This document shows, one piece after another, positions 10,106 through 21,540 of a stretch of DNA of 64,000 nucleotides. Source of the DNA: Lathyrus oleraceus (Eukaryota; Streptophyta; Magnoliopsida; Fabales; Fabaceae). Position 1 is the first letter of the stretch. Every line of letters starts with the position of its first letter. Location: the NCBI RefSeq assembly GCF_024323335.1, contig NC_066579.1, forward strand, positions 357,508,900 to 357,572,899. Direction: 5' to 3'. The position numbers were made by a program, and so were the translations under genes. Under the pieces are notes generated by a model that was not told the DNA's origin, ran no database searches, and saw only the letters and a list, made by a program, of their open reading frames with translations.

Positions 10106-12639
10106 AGGGAAGTGGCCTCGCAAGTCGAACCACCTCTGGCTGAGAAGGAGTTAGCGGATTGGTTCATGGATACAGTCAAACCTATGTTCTATGAAAGAAT
10201 GGTGAGTAGTGTATCTGTAAGCTTCTCTGATCTGGTCGCCGTGGGCATAAAGGTCGAGCTTGGATTGAAGAATGGAAAGATGATGACTACCTCTGAAACA
10301 TCTGGTAGTAATGCCAAAAAGTTTCCTGGAGGATTTCAAAGAAAGAAGGAGGGTGATACAAATGCAGTGTCAACCAGTCAAAGGAGGAGTCATTCATGGA
10401 AGAAACAACACCAATTTGCTCAACAACAACCAACTTATCCAGTACAATATGTTCAACAACCGTATGTGGCAGCAGTCACACCAATTTTCAACCAGTCACA
10501 AGCTCCTGTCTATCAACCTGCTCAACAAGCGCCGATATACCAGCAAGCAACCGCGCCACCTACTTATCAACAGCCAAGGGCACAGGCTCCTCGTCCACAA
10601 AATCCTCCAAATCAAAATAGGGTACAGAGAGGTAGACTTCCGTTTGCTTCAATCCCTATGACATACACTGAATTGTACCCATCGTTACTACAGAAAGGGT
10701 TAGTGACGCCCAGACCTTTGGGTCCTCCACCAAATCCTTTACCTCCATGGTACAATCTAGATGCCCATTGTCCTTTCCATGGGGGTGCCCCTGGACATGA
10801 TTTAGAAGGATGTTATGCTTTAAAGCATATTGTGCGAGACCTGGTTGAGAAGAAGATTCTTTCATTTCGAGACGTCGGACCCAATGTCAAAAGTAACCCT
10901 TTGCCAGCGCATGGTGATGTTAATGCCGTCGAGGATGCTTCTGATGTGTGTATAATAAAAAACGTGGAAGATGTTAAAAATCCGTTGCTAGCGCTTCATG
11001 CAGGATTGGTGGGGGCTAGATTGATTTATACATGTCACGACAACTGTGAGGAATGTGCCGTTCATCCAAGAGGATGTAAAGTGTTACGAAATGACATTCA
11101 GAACTTGATGGATCAAGGTGTTTTACAAATTTGTGGTCCAACAACAAACGAGGAAGTTTCAGTCATTGAACCTGTTTTTAATATACCAGAACCATTTGAG
11201 GTAACTTATCATAGAAGAGATGTTGTTCATCCATCACCCGTGGTAGTTTGCATGCCTACCCCATTTCCTTTTGAAAGCACCAAGGCGGTACCCTGGAGGT
11301 ACGACATAACAGTGGTAGATGGAAAATCCAAAGCTGCTGAAAGTAAGAAAGGTTTGGAGAATGTTGACACCGACATCACTAACATCGCAGGGACAAGCAG
11401 GATGACCCGCAGTGGTCGGATTTATACTCCCAATTTTAATGTGAACCCTCAAGAGCCAACAAGGGAAGCTGCAAATATAAATCCTACCCCAGAGCATGGA
11501 GGGGCACAGCCGACTGTGCAAACAGATGAAGCAAGTGAGTTCCTAAGGATAATAAAGAAATCTGACTACAAGATAGTTGATCAGTTACATCAAACACCAT
11601 CAAAAATATCTATCTTGTCTTTACTTCTGAATTCCGAAGCTCATAGGGAGGCTCTACTGAAAGTGCTTGCTCAGGCTCATGTTACCCAAGATATAACGGT
11701 CGACCAATTTGATGGAGTGGTCGCCAATATCACAGCCTGCAACACTCTAAGTTTCAGCAATGAAGAGCTACCCAAGGAGGGGAAGAATCACAACCGCGCC
11801 TTACATGTATCCATAAAGTGCCAAGAAGATGCTCTAGCCAGAGTTTTAGTTGACACTGGATCATCCCTCAATGTTCTACCAAAGAGGGCACTCGCTAAAT
11901 TGTCTTACCAAGGTTCGGAGTTGAAACCTAGTGCGCTTGTGGTAAAAGCATTTGAGGGCTCTCGAAGGACAGTAGTTGGGGAGGTAGAGCTACCAATACA
12001 GATCGGACCGCATGTATTCCCCATCAATTTCCAAGTCATGGACATAAATCCCGCTTATAGCTGCCTTTTGGGATGCCCATGGATACATGCGGCTGGGGCA
12101 GTAACTTCTACTTTGCATCAAAAGATGAAGTTTGTTGTCAATGGCAAGCTCGTTATTGTCTCAGGTGAAGAAGATTTTATCATCAGTCAACTCTCCTCTT
12201 TCCGTTATATTGAGGCTGATGAGGATGCCTTAGAAACCTCTTTTCAAGCACTTGAAATATCCAATGCCACACTTGAAGAGGTTAAGGATCCTGTTGAGAA
12301 AACCAGTTTGTCATTCGCCTCTTTGAAGAGCACAAGATCAACAGTTTAAAGTGGAGGCCCTGCAGGTTGGGGGCAAGTCATCAACGTCAATGAGAAAAAT
12401 GACCGTTTTGGTTTGGGGTACAAGCCTTCTGCTAATGGAGGAGCCTTGGTCCCTGCAAAGGACCGTGTCCGGAGCATACAAGAAGTTTTCCTGAGCAAAG
12501 GATTTATCCATGGAGATCAAGTTGGTGCAGTGGAAGATGACACTGAAGATGGAGAAACATCAAACCTGATATACCGGTGTGAAGCAGCCCTAACAAATTG
12601 GGAAGCAGTTGAGATTCCAGAAGTTTTTTCTGTGTCAAA
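10106..12639 (+). pseudogene. Ogre gag remnant and protease (element C)
   Basis: Open from 10106, just after TAA at 10103-10105, with no native start. The first 60 codons match the end of the capsid region (VEPPLAEKELADWFMDTVK). A Gln/Pro-rich stretch follows, then the block YTELYPSLLQKG and a zinc-knuckle-like CPFHGGAPGHDLEGCYALK near 10768. The aspartic protease has the active site VDTGSSLNVLP (Asp codon 11852-11854). TAA at 12347-12349 interrupts the frame. The same frame then continues to the splice donor at 12640. D (gag) and H (protease) carry homologous parts. The call is firm. Function is lost because the capsid N-terminus is absent and the frame is broken. Confidence 0.9.
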
Positions 12640-12902
12640 GTAATTGTTGTTTCCCTTTGTGTTTTTGAAAATCCTTAGCTCTGCCCAAGGCTAATGGATC
12701 ATTTGTAGGGCCCCTTTTGAATTTCAAAAAAATCATTATGACAAATAAAGAGCATTTTGTTCAAATTCTTGTCGTTCATTTACTTTGTTTTTCTTTCCTT
12801 AAAATGACAATCCTTTCAAAAACTACAAAAACATGTTTTATTATTTATTTTTCTTTTTATTTCCATTTTACTAAAAACAAACCATCATTAAAAAACATGC
12901 AG
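12640..12902 (+). other. Intron between protease and RT (element C)
   Basis: An AT-rich 263-bp gap with stops separates pro from RT. A donor in AAA|GTAATTG (12640) and an acceptor in CATGCAG| (12902) would join pro and RT in frame, with no stop in the first exon-2 codons. The same donor and a TATGCAG acceptor bound the gap in H (62200-62464). A spliced intron here is established for Ogre elements. These exact sites are my inference. Confidence 0.72.
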
Positions 12903-15900
12903 AATAATCAATAAACCAGTTGAATTCGATGACCCCACTACTTCCTATAATTTTGAACTCCCCATCTACCAAGCGGAAGAGGATAGTGAGGAAGGTTGTG
13001 ATTTTCCTGAAAAATTAGAAAGGATGCTCGAGCACGAGTCAAAGGCCCTTCAGCCGCATCAAGAACCAGTGGAAACAATCAACCTTGGCACCGAGGAAGA
13101 CAAGAAAGAGGTCAAAGTTGGGACTACACTTGAGGCAAGCATCAAAGAAAGATTGATCAAGTTGCTACATGAATATGTAGATGTATTTGCTTGGTCGTAT
13201 CAGGATATGCCAGGTTTAGATACTGATATTGTGGTCCACAAGCTACCACTACAGCCAGATTGTCCTCCAGTGAAGCAGAAGCTCCGAAGAGCAAGACCCG
13301 ACATGGCTCTAAAGATTTGTGACGAGGTGAAACGTCAGTTTGATGCCGGTTTTCTAGCAGTTGCAAAGTACCCTCAATGGGTAGCTAACATAGTACCTGT
13401 ACCCAAAAAGGATGGCAAGGTCAGGATGTGTGTTGATTATAGGGATTTAAACAAAGCTAGTCCGAAGGACGATTTCCCCCTGCCACATATTGACACTCTG
13501 GTAGACAACACTGCTAAGTTCGCAGTCTTCTCCTTTATGGACGGATTCTCGGGTTATAATCAAATTAAGATGGATCCAGAAGACATGGAAAAGACCACAT
13601 TCATCACCCCTTGGGGAACATTTTGCTACAAGGTAATGCCATTCGGTCTCAAAAACGCTGGGGCAACTTACCAAAGAGCAATGGTCACTCTTTTCCATGA
13701 CATGATGCACAAGGAAATTGAGGTTTATGTGGATGATATGATTGCAAAATCCCAAAGTGAAGAGGATCACATAGACCACTTGCAAAAGCTATTTGAGCGT
13801 CTTCGGAAATTTCGACTACGGCTGAATCCGGCTAAATGCACCTTCGGTGTCCGATCTGGAAAGTTGCTTGGTTTCATCGTCAGTCAACGAGGAATTGAGG
13901 TAGATCCAGACAAGGTTAGGGCAATACAAGAAATGCCTGATCCACGTACAGAGAAAGAAGTTAGAGGATTCCTGGGACGTTTGAACTACATCTCTAGGTT
14001 TATATCTCATATGACTGCTACGTGTGAACCTATATTCAAGTTGCTCATAAAAGATCAAGCAGTTGAATGGAATTCTGACTGCCAAATGGCTTTTGAGAAA
14101 ATCGGACAATACCTGCAAGAGCCCCCTATTCTAATTCCACCTGTCCAGGGGAAACCACTCTTTATGTACTTAACTGTGCTTGAAAAATCAATGGGATGTG
14201 TGCTGGGACAACATGACGAAACCGGTCGAAAGGAACATGCCATCTATTATCTGAGTAAGAGATTTACCGATTGTGAATCCCGATATTCACTCTTGGAGAA
14301 AACTTGTTGTGCTTTAGCATGGGCCGCTCGTCGTCTAAGACAGTACATGATTTGCCACACTACTTTGTTGATATCAAAAATGGATCCAATAAAGTACATC
14401 TTTGAAAAGCCTGCTTTAACTGGAAGACTCGCCCGTTGGCAGATGTTACTATCCGAGTATGACATCCAATATGTATCTCAGAAAGCCATTAAAGGAAGTG
14501 TGTTGTCTGATTACCTGGCAAGCCAGCCCATTGAAGAGTACCATTCGTTGAAGTTTGACTTCCCTGATGAAGACATTATGGTAGTAAAGGATTGTGAAAT
14601 CCCAGGACTTGATGAAGGACCTGAACCCGGATCTCGGTGGAAGCTCATGTTCGATGGTTCCTCCAATTACATGGGGCATGGCGTAGGAGCTGTCCTGTTG
14701 AATCCAAATGGTGGATACACTCCTTTCACAACAAGGTTGTGTTTTGATTGCACAAATAATATAGCAGAATATGAGGCGTGCATCCTAGGCATCGAAGCAG
14801 CAATTGATCTCCGAATCAAAATCCTCGAAGTATGTGGAGACTTAGCCTTGGTGATATACCAAGTCAAGGGCGAATGGGAAACCCGTGATACCAAGTTGAT
14901 CCCATATCGTGCCTAAGTCATGGAATTAATAAAATACTTTGACGAAATCACTTTCCGTCATATCCCGAGAACTGAGAATCAAATTGCTGATGCTTTGGCT
15001 ATGTTGGCTTCAATGTACCAAGTCAGATTCCATAATGAAGCACCTCTCATTCAGATCGAGCGGAAAGTTAAGCCAGCCTACTGCCAGTCGGTTGAAGACG
15101 AAGACGATGGTAAACCCTGGTTTCACGACATCAAGTGCTTTTTGCAAAATCAAGAATATCCAACAGATGCAACAGCCCTTGACAAGAAAACATTGAGGAA
15201 GTTAGCATCCAAATTCTTCTTAAGCAATGGTGTGTTATACAAGAGAAACCACGACGCGATTCTGCTCAGATGCGTGGATAGACGTGAAGCAGACCTGTTG
15301 ATCAAAGAGATTCATGAATGATCCTTTGGAACTCATGCCAATGGGCATGCCATGGCCAAGAAGATTTTGAGAGCTGGTTATTACTGGTTGACCATGGAAT
15401 CCGACTGCTTCAATTATGCTAGAAAATGTCATAAATGCCAAATATATGCTGACAAGGTGCACGTGCCTCCGACTCTACTAAATGTTTTGACGTCACCTTG
15501 GCCTTTCTCAATGTGGGGCATCGACATGATTGGCGCCATCGAGCCTAAAGCTTCCAATGGTCACCGCTTCATCCTGGTTGCCATTGATTACTTTACCAAA
15601 TGGGTAGAAGCTGCCTCTTACGCTAATGTGACAAAATAAGTGGTTGCACGATTCCTCAAGAAAGAGATCATTTGCCGTTATGGAATTCCAAGCCGGATCA
15701 TCACAGATAATGGGACGAATCTGAACAATAAGATCATGAAAAAATTATGCGAGAGCTTCAGGATTAAGCACCATAACTCTTCACCATATCGTCCAAAGAT
15801 GAATGGCGCCGTTGAAGCCGCTAATAAAAACATCAAGAAGATCCTGCAGAAAATGGTGAAAACCTATAAGGATTGGCATGAAATGCTACCCTTTGCGCTG

Positions 15901-16365
15901 CATGGATATCGGACATCCGTCCGCACTTCAACAGGGGCAACCCCGTTCTCCTTGGTATATGGGATGGAAGCAGTTCTCCCAATTGAAGTAGAGATACCTT
16001 CAATGAGAATCTTGATAGAGACCAAGCTAGAAGAGGCTGAGTGGATTCAAAATAGATTTGATCAGTTAAACCTCATAGACGAGAAGCGAATGACTTATTT
16101 ATGCCATGGACAATTATACCGAAAACAGCTTAAAAGGGCTTTTGACAAGAAAGTACGTGTTCGGGAATTCAGAGAAGGAGACCTCGTGCTTAAGAAGATC
16201 TTGCCAATACACAAGGACTCACGTGGGAAGTGGACTCCCAATTATGAAGGCCCATATGTTGTGAAGAAAGCTTTCTCCAGAGGTGCCTTGATTCTCACAA
16301 CTATGGATGATGAAGATCTCTCACACCCCGTGAACTCTGATGCAGTTAAAAAGTACTATGCCTAA
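12903..16365 (+). pseudogene. Ogre RT-RNase H-aRNH-integrase (element C)
   Basis: One continuous frame of about 1150 codons with three nonsense codons and no frameshift: TAA 14914-14916, TGA 15319-15321, TAA 15637-15639. It starts with the acidic linker and LEHESKALQP block, then RT with YVDD near 13730, RNase H with the glutamate kept (SLLEKTCCALAW), aRNH (MFDGSSN, NNIAEYEA, and GDLALV where GDSALV is usual) and integrase with CHKCQ zinc cysteines and all DDE motifs (GIDMIG, TDNGTN, GAVEA). It ends KKYYA. Domain preservation is better than in A, pointing to fairly recent inactivation by point mutation. Confidence 0.92.
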
Positions 16366-16375
16366 TAAAAACCCG

Positions 16376-16569
16376 CTAAATCGAAAACCTGAAAAGGCGA
16401 TTTAGGCAAAAAAAAGGGGTATCCCGGTGGACTGAAAACCCGAAAGGGCGGTCCAGGCAAAAGTTAGGGATGAACAAAAAAATGGTAGCTCGCTAAGTTG
16501 AAAACCTGAAAAGGCGACTTAGGTAAAAAGGGGCGTCCCGGTGGATCGAAAACCCGAAAGGGCGATCCA
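16376..16569 (+). other. Four tandem RNA hairpins after pol stop (element C)
   Basis: Stems CTAAATC/GATTTAG (16376-16405), TGGACT/GGTCCA (16428-16455, one U-G), CTAAGTT/GACTTAG (16493-16522, one U-G) and TGGATC/GATCCA (16542-16569). All four enclose GAAAACC-Y-GAAA-R-GGC, i.e. an inner 3-bp stem with a GAAA tetraloop. The two pairs are a duplicated module of about 118 bp. Position relative to the pol stop equals that in A and B, but stems differ by compensatory changes. Confidence 0.78.
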
Positions 16570-17484
16570 GGAAAAGTTAGGGGCACAAGGCATAAACTGC
16601 ATCAGTTGTTACTAATTAACACCGAAGATTTGGAGGTGGAAGATTAATCCAGTCACTCCCCTTAGGAGCAAGGTTTTGGGGGAATCATATCTATTAAGGA
16701 TGTTAGTGGTCACTGAATTCAACGTAAACCTTTCCTTATTGCCATTTTCCAAAATTTGTAACAATCTATGGAGCTACGCCATTTGTGTGCTACCATTCTT
16801 GAATAAAATACAAGTTTTCCCAATCATTGTTAGTTGTGTTCATCTACGCTTTTCTTTGTTATGCAAAATGTCATTTATTTGTTAATAATGAAATTTTGAA
16901 ACTTGAAAAAGAATTTGAAATTTAGTGAAAAAACAAAATTACTTTGATATATGTGAAAATCAAAGGAAAATCATTTGTTTCCCCGAAAGGCTCAAGGTTG
17001 CATAAATATTCCAGGATCACCAACAAAAGTCCCCATGGAATATAACTCATTAATCCTCTAGAAGGATGGACCTTTGGTTATTTATCACTGTCAATCATGA
17101 TAGATTCTCCTCTGGATGCGCCTGTTAATTGTATGGGTATGTGTTAGTGGTGTTGAGGAATCAGAATCTCTGTAAACAGTCCCTACAAACTCCCAGTCTG
17201 CCAAGTGTCAGCATTCTCATAATCATGATCATTCATATATCATGCAAAAAAATTCAAATCATGCATAGCCGAGATGTACTTCGTGCTCATTTTGCATTGA
17301 CCCAGGTCTTGTTGATTGATCCTATGTCCATTGACCTCTAATTCCAGTTTGTCCTTGGTGCCCTTGAACCAACATCCGGTTTTCGCAGTCATTTTCAAGT
17401 CCTCTTGTTGATTGGCACCAATCTGTTAAAAGCTGGTGTAGTCCATTGCTTACGGTCAGAGTTCACTTGTTGTTATTCCATTAT

Positions 17485-18080
17485 CAGGTCATATATGAAC
17501 CTGTTGTTCAATACTATTCAGGTCATATATGAACCTGTTGTTGAGCTTTATTCCATTGTCAGGTCATATATGAACCTGTTGTTCAATACTATTTAGGTCA
17601 TATATGAACCTGTTGTTGAGCTTTAATCCATTGTTAGGTCATATATGAACCTGTTGTTCAAGTGCTATTCAGGTCATATATGAACCTGTTATTGAACTTT
17701 AATCCATTTGTCAGGTCATATATGAACCTGTTGTCGAGCTTTATTCCAGTGTCAGGTCATATATGAACCTGTTCTGAAGAGTCTTTCTCTATGATTGTTT
17801 CAGTGTTGTCAGGTCATATATGAACCTGCTGTTGAACTTTCATTCCAGTATTGTCAGGTCATATATGAACCTGTTGATACACTCTTCTTGATTTTTTCTG
17901 ATTTTGTTAGGTCATATCTGAACCTGCTGTCAGAACTTCTTGATATTCCCCCAGCATTGTCAGGTCATATATGAACCTGTTTGTTGTGTTTTATTTCAGT
18001 ATTGCCAGGTCATATCTGAAGCTGTTGTGACATTTTCTTTCTTATTCGGGTTTAGTAAGTCATATGTGAATTTACTCCCG
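17485..18080 (+). repeat. Palindromic minisatellite in 3' UTR of C
   Basis: Thirteen copies of CAGGTCATATATGAACCTG or close variants, plus one degenerate copy at about 18055. The core is a near-perfect palindrome (CAGGT, CATATATG, ACCTG with one bulged A). Spacing alternates 34 and 41 bp in the first five copies, giving a 75-bp dimer, then becomes irregular (40-58 bp). It has the same relative position as the unrelated 68-bp array of A and B. Confidence 0.9.
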
Positions 18081-18306
18081 AAACCTCTTGTATTCCAAGT
18101 ATCGATTATCAAATTTCACTTTGAGTACTCCCCGATGTGTCTGACTCTCCAGCAGGATTTGTCTTCCCCAGCGAGTTTGTTTTTCACCATTTGTCTGTCC
18201 CCCTGTGGATCATCAGCATCCCCCACAGAATTGGTCCGCCAAGTAGCATCTCCTGTTAAGGGTTCACTATATCCCTAGCAGATAAAAATTACAAAAAAGA
18301 ATCATG

Positions 18307-18360
18307 CATCCATGCATATCATATCATGTCATATCATATCATATCACATCATGTCATAGG
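18307..18360 (+). repeat. ATATC-type microsatellite
   Basis: Imperfect repeats of CATAT and CATGT (ATCATATCATATCATGTC and similar) near the end of the C 3' UTR. Confidence 0.75.
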
Positions 18361-18460
18361 GATTCAGGATCAAAATCCGGGTCTTCTTAGTATTTCACCA
18401 TCTCCCACTATGATCATATGAAGAATGTCCTGCTTCATATTCTCTAGTTGAAGACGCTTA

Positions 18461-18472
18461 AATAGGGGCAAC
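18461..18472 (+). promoter_or_regulatory. Polypurine tract of C
   Basis: AATAGGGGCAAC sits directly before the LTR start TGTCATACCCC, the same arrangement as in A. Confidence 0.6.
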
Positions 18473-19403
18473 TGTCATACCCCGATTTTGGTCCTGAATT
18501 TTTTCCATTTTTTTTTTATTTGGCACTTGGCCAAAAGTTCATTTGCATACATTCATGACCAAAGGCAACCGTCCATTCCCAAATCCATTTTTTTGTTAAC
18601 ATTGGTCATTGTCTAGGTTTTTTGATCACGGTGCTTTTGGTTATAAAATGGATTCTAAATATTTGACTTTTTTATTTTTTCAATTTTAATTTCAAATTAA
18701 GTATAATTCCAAATTTCAATTTAATCTTAATTGTGTTTTTACTAATGATTCAAACTCTAATTGGTTTTTAATTTCCAAATAAATGTTAGAATTTGATATC
18801 AAAGTAGTTTTAACAAATTATAGATAAATTTGATTATAATTGGCTTTTATTTGTTTTTATTTATTTTTAATTGACATTTAGATTAGTCTTGGATTATTTA
18901 TAAAAAAATCCAAATCCATTTTATAACCAAAACACCCATTTCATAAACCAAGGTCTCACCATTCTTATTCTTTACAATCACTTCAATCAAGTTCAAACTA
19001 TAACCATAACCTTACCATTCATTCAAACTTTCAAACCTTCATTCAATATATCCAATTCCATTCAATACAATTCAATGAACATTCATTACATAATCCCAAG
19101 TCACAGTTACATGTGGGATCCTATTACATAAACCATTTCAACTCACATGTTCAAAACCACTGCTCAATTCCAAAGTTACAAACAGTTTCACACATATTAC
19201 ATAAACCATTCAAATTCATGGAGCTCTTTGTCCATTCAATCTCATTTTTCCCAAATTTCCTGTAATTTGATTCCATACCATATTACATAAACCATTCAAA
19301 TTTTCACTCACTTTCAATTGCATATAATCTAACCATTTTACAAAAAACCACTCCAACAATGAAACATCCTAAGGTGGAGCAGCATGTCTAAGTGTTTTGA
19401 CAG

Positions 19404-19697
19404 ATGAAAAATACTTCAAGGAGCTTTGAAAATCTTGAGTTAATAAGAAATGCTGGAGTAAAGTGCCCTTTGTTGTGCAAAGAATTCATCATAGATGGTT
19501 GGCAACTCTACTATGATCAATTTAAAGGAGCAGATGCAGTCCTTCTAATTGCCGCTGTTTTACCTGATCTTGACATCAAGAACATGGTTAAAATATGCAA
19601 ACTACTTGGATTGGCCGCCCTTGTTGAGATGCACGACGAGAGGGAATTTGACCGTATTCTTGGAGTAGAAAGTGTTGAGCTTATTGGCATCAACAAC
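19404..19697 (+). pseudogene. Captured fragment of indole-3-glycerol-phosphate synthase
   Basis: About 90 codons matching plant IGPS, the chloroplast tryptophan-pathway enzyme that closes the indole ring. Recognisable blocks are IRNAGVKCPLLCKEFIID, KGADAVLLIAAVLPDLDI and HDEREFDRILGVESVELIG. The match runs from about 19425 to GINN at 19697, then stops abruptly and the frame runs to a stop at 19730. No transit peptide, N-terminal half or C-terminal end is present, and there is no intron inside the fragment. It lies in the C LTR in the sense direction. The frame is open but cannot encode an enzyme. Family call is from memory. Confidence 0.85.
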
Positions 19698-20009
19698 CTG
19701 CAAAATGATATTGCAGTAAGCCACCAATGAACCATAATCACCATCAAACCTACTCAAACTTCCATGGCATTCAGAAATCAACAACAAACCATACATCATG
19801 CAGTCAGCAAAGGAAAATTTTGGCTCACCATTCTCCAGCCATGTGCGCACCCTGCAAAACCAGAGCAAGAACTGTGAGTATACCTACAAGATTACCACGG
19901 GATATCAAACCACATGACAAGAATGAATAACACCAGCATGACAGATACCTGCCTCACGCTACAGCTTGCCATGACAAATTGTCAAACTCACATTCCAAGT
20001 AAAAAACCT

Positions 20010-20153
20010 AAAAATGGTGGAAAAGAAAAGATTAAAGTGAAAATTTGTTTGAATCTTCATGGGATTGTAACTGTTGATTCAGAAACTCTCTTCAGAGAGG
20101 AAGAAATTGAAGTTCCGGTTACCAAAGAATCAGAAGAGGAACATTCAGAATAA
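20010..20153 (+). pseudogene. Captured fragment of Hsp70-14/15 (Hsp110-like) chaperone
   Basis: About 48 codons, with KIKVKICLNLHGIVTVDSET followed by an acidic EEEIEVPVTKE segment, then TAA at 20151-20153. This matches the substrate-binding region of plant Hsp110-like chaperones (usual form KVKVRLNLHGIVSVESATLL). Only this piece is present. It lies 310 bp after the IGPS piece and 40 bp before the DYW piece, all on the same strand, as in a chimeric captured transcript or a gene-capturing transposon. Short but distinctive. Confidence 0.7.
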
Positions 20154-20191
20154 TAAGGAATTTGCGTATATGTAATTATTATCATACCATA

Positions 20192-20296
20192 GTAAAGCTA
20201 ATCTCCAAAGCCTTTGTTCATGAGATTGTCGTGAGGGACCGCCATCGCTTTCATCACTTTAAGCATGATTCTTGTTCTTGCTTGGACTTTTGGTAG
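20192..20296 (+). pseudogene. Captured C-terminal end of a PPR-DYW protein
   Basis: Thirty-four codons and a stop (TAG 20294-20296) that match the extreme end of DYW-class pentatricopeptide proteins, organelle RNA editing factors. The line KLISKAFVHEIVVRDRHRF continues as HHFKHDSCSCLDFW. The family consensus ends HHFKDGSCSCGDYW, so the final triplet is DFW here. No PPR motifs precede it. It is the third unrelated gene piece within 900 bp. Confidence 0.82.
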
Positions 20297-21540
20297 CAGA
20301 AGACCGCAAAATCGTATCAACATTTAATGTGAATGGCTCCTGTTGGTATAGAATGAGGGCAGCAGATCATGATATACTTCACAAGATACCAAATGCTGCA
20401 AGAATTTTAAATCGAGAGCGCAGCGAGAACCATCAAATTCGTTGCTCTAGAGAAGTTCCAGGTTCAATTTTAAAACGGCTAAGTTGGTAAGATGCGGTGC
20501 AAGTCCCGGACTCGAGGTCACAGGGAAACCCAATATCTTTCATCTGGTGCAAGAGGAAATATGAAAAATGTTAAGTGCTTTTCTAAAGAAGGATGAAAAG
20601 AAAGACTAGAAAGTTGTTACCTGCTCAATCTGTATGGAAGTTCCCCATAAAACCATCCTGCATTGGACCATCATCAATGCCACAACAGACCTTGCAACAT
20701 GCAACATCAATAATCTTGCTGCAATAAACCAGTGCAACCTGCAACCAACATGCTTGCAACCTCGTCCACAACCTGCAACAAACAATAAAGGGCAAGGCAC
20801 AACCTGCAACAAACAAGCCTAAACAGTGGCATGCTCAATCCTGTAGCACCAATGCGCAATTCATCCAATCATTAGTATCAACAATAATCAATTCCATGCC
20901 AAATAAGCTGCATCAATACATGTAGTTATAACAAAAAACCTGCAAGCAGAATAATTCAAAACCAAGTGAGGGTGTGCTTGAAACACCTGCCTAGCCTCAC
21001 TTGCAGAACGTAACCACCGGCCAAAATAAACCTGCACCATCATTCTCCATCCATTCTGCAGCAATACAATAGACCTGCAGTAGAACACATCGCAATACAA
21101 ACCGAAGCTACTCATATTTTAACCAATCTTCACTGCAGTAAAAAAGCAAGGTAAGTTAGCAAAGGCAGTTAAAATTCAAAAAGATATCCCAAAAGGGATT
21201 AAGACAAAACAGAGGGAGAAAGTACGTGGTTTGTGTTACCGTTTCCAAGTCCAAGCATCAAAGAAGGCAATCCGATTCTGAGCACCTAAAAGCACTTCCA
21301 GGAAGTTCCTTTTTTGAATCTCTGTATACCAATCCGAAACCCTAAAGCTGTGGAGATAAATAGAGGCGAAGGAGAGACGGAAGGAGGACCCTAAAATTCG
21401 GAGGCGGCCGCGATTTCAAGAGAAGAAGAAACCCTAATCCCAAAATCAAAAACCCAGAAGAGAGACGATAAATCAGAAGCTTGCAAGCTCACCGCCACCG
21501 CAGGAATCCTCGCCGAAGGTGAGTTTTATCCTGTTTAAAT
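20297..21540. other. Unassigned part of the C LTR next to gene fragments
   Basis: No recognisable protein. It shows about ten CCTGCA motifs between 19698 and 21080 (TGCAGG on the other strand) and a GC-richer stretch at 21340-21530 that looks like a transcribed leader, with GAAG|GTGAGT resembling a splice donor near 21519. It could be more captured genic DNA or the LTR promoter region. Confidence 0.35.

Larger units (their letters stand above)
16366..18472 (+). other. 3' UTR of element C
   Basis: Contains the hairpin array (16376-16569), unique AT-rich sequence, the palindromic minisatellite (17485-18080), an ATATC-type microsatellite (about 18307-18360) and the purine tract AATAGGGGCAAC just before the LTR. 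No gene is supported. Confidence 0.78.

Noticed and set aside
17485..18080. Regularly spaced direct repeats reminiscent of a CRISPR array
   Set aside because: Plant retrotransposon 3' UTR; spacers are related to each other and vary in length; no cas genes.
20272..20490. 72-codon ORF after the DYW fragment
   Set aside because: Overlaps the DYW end in another frame and matches no family I know.
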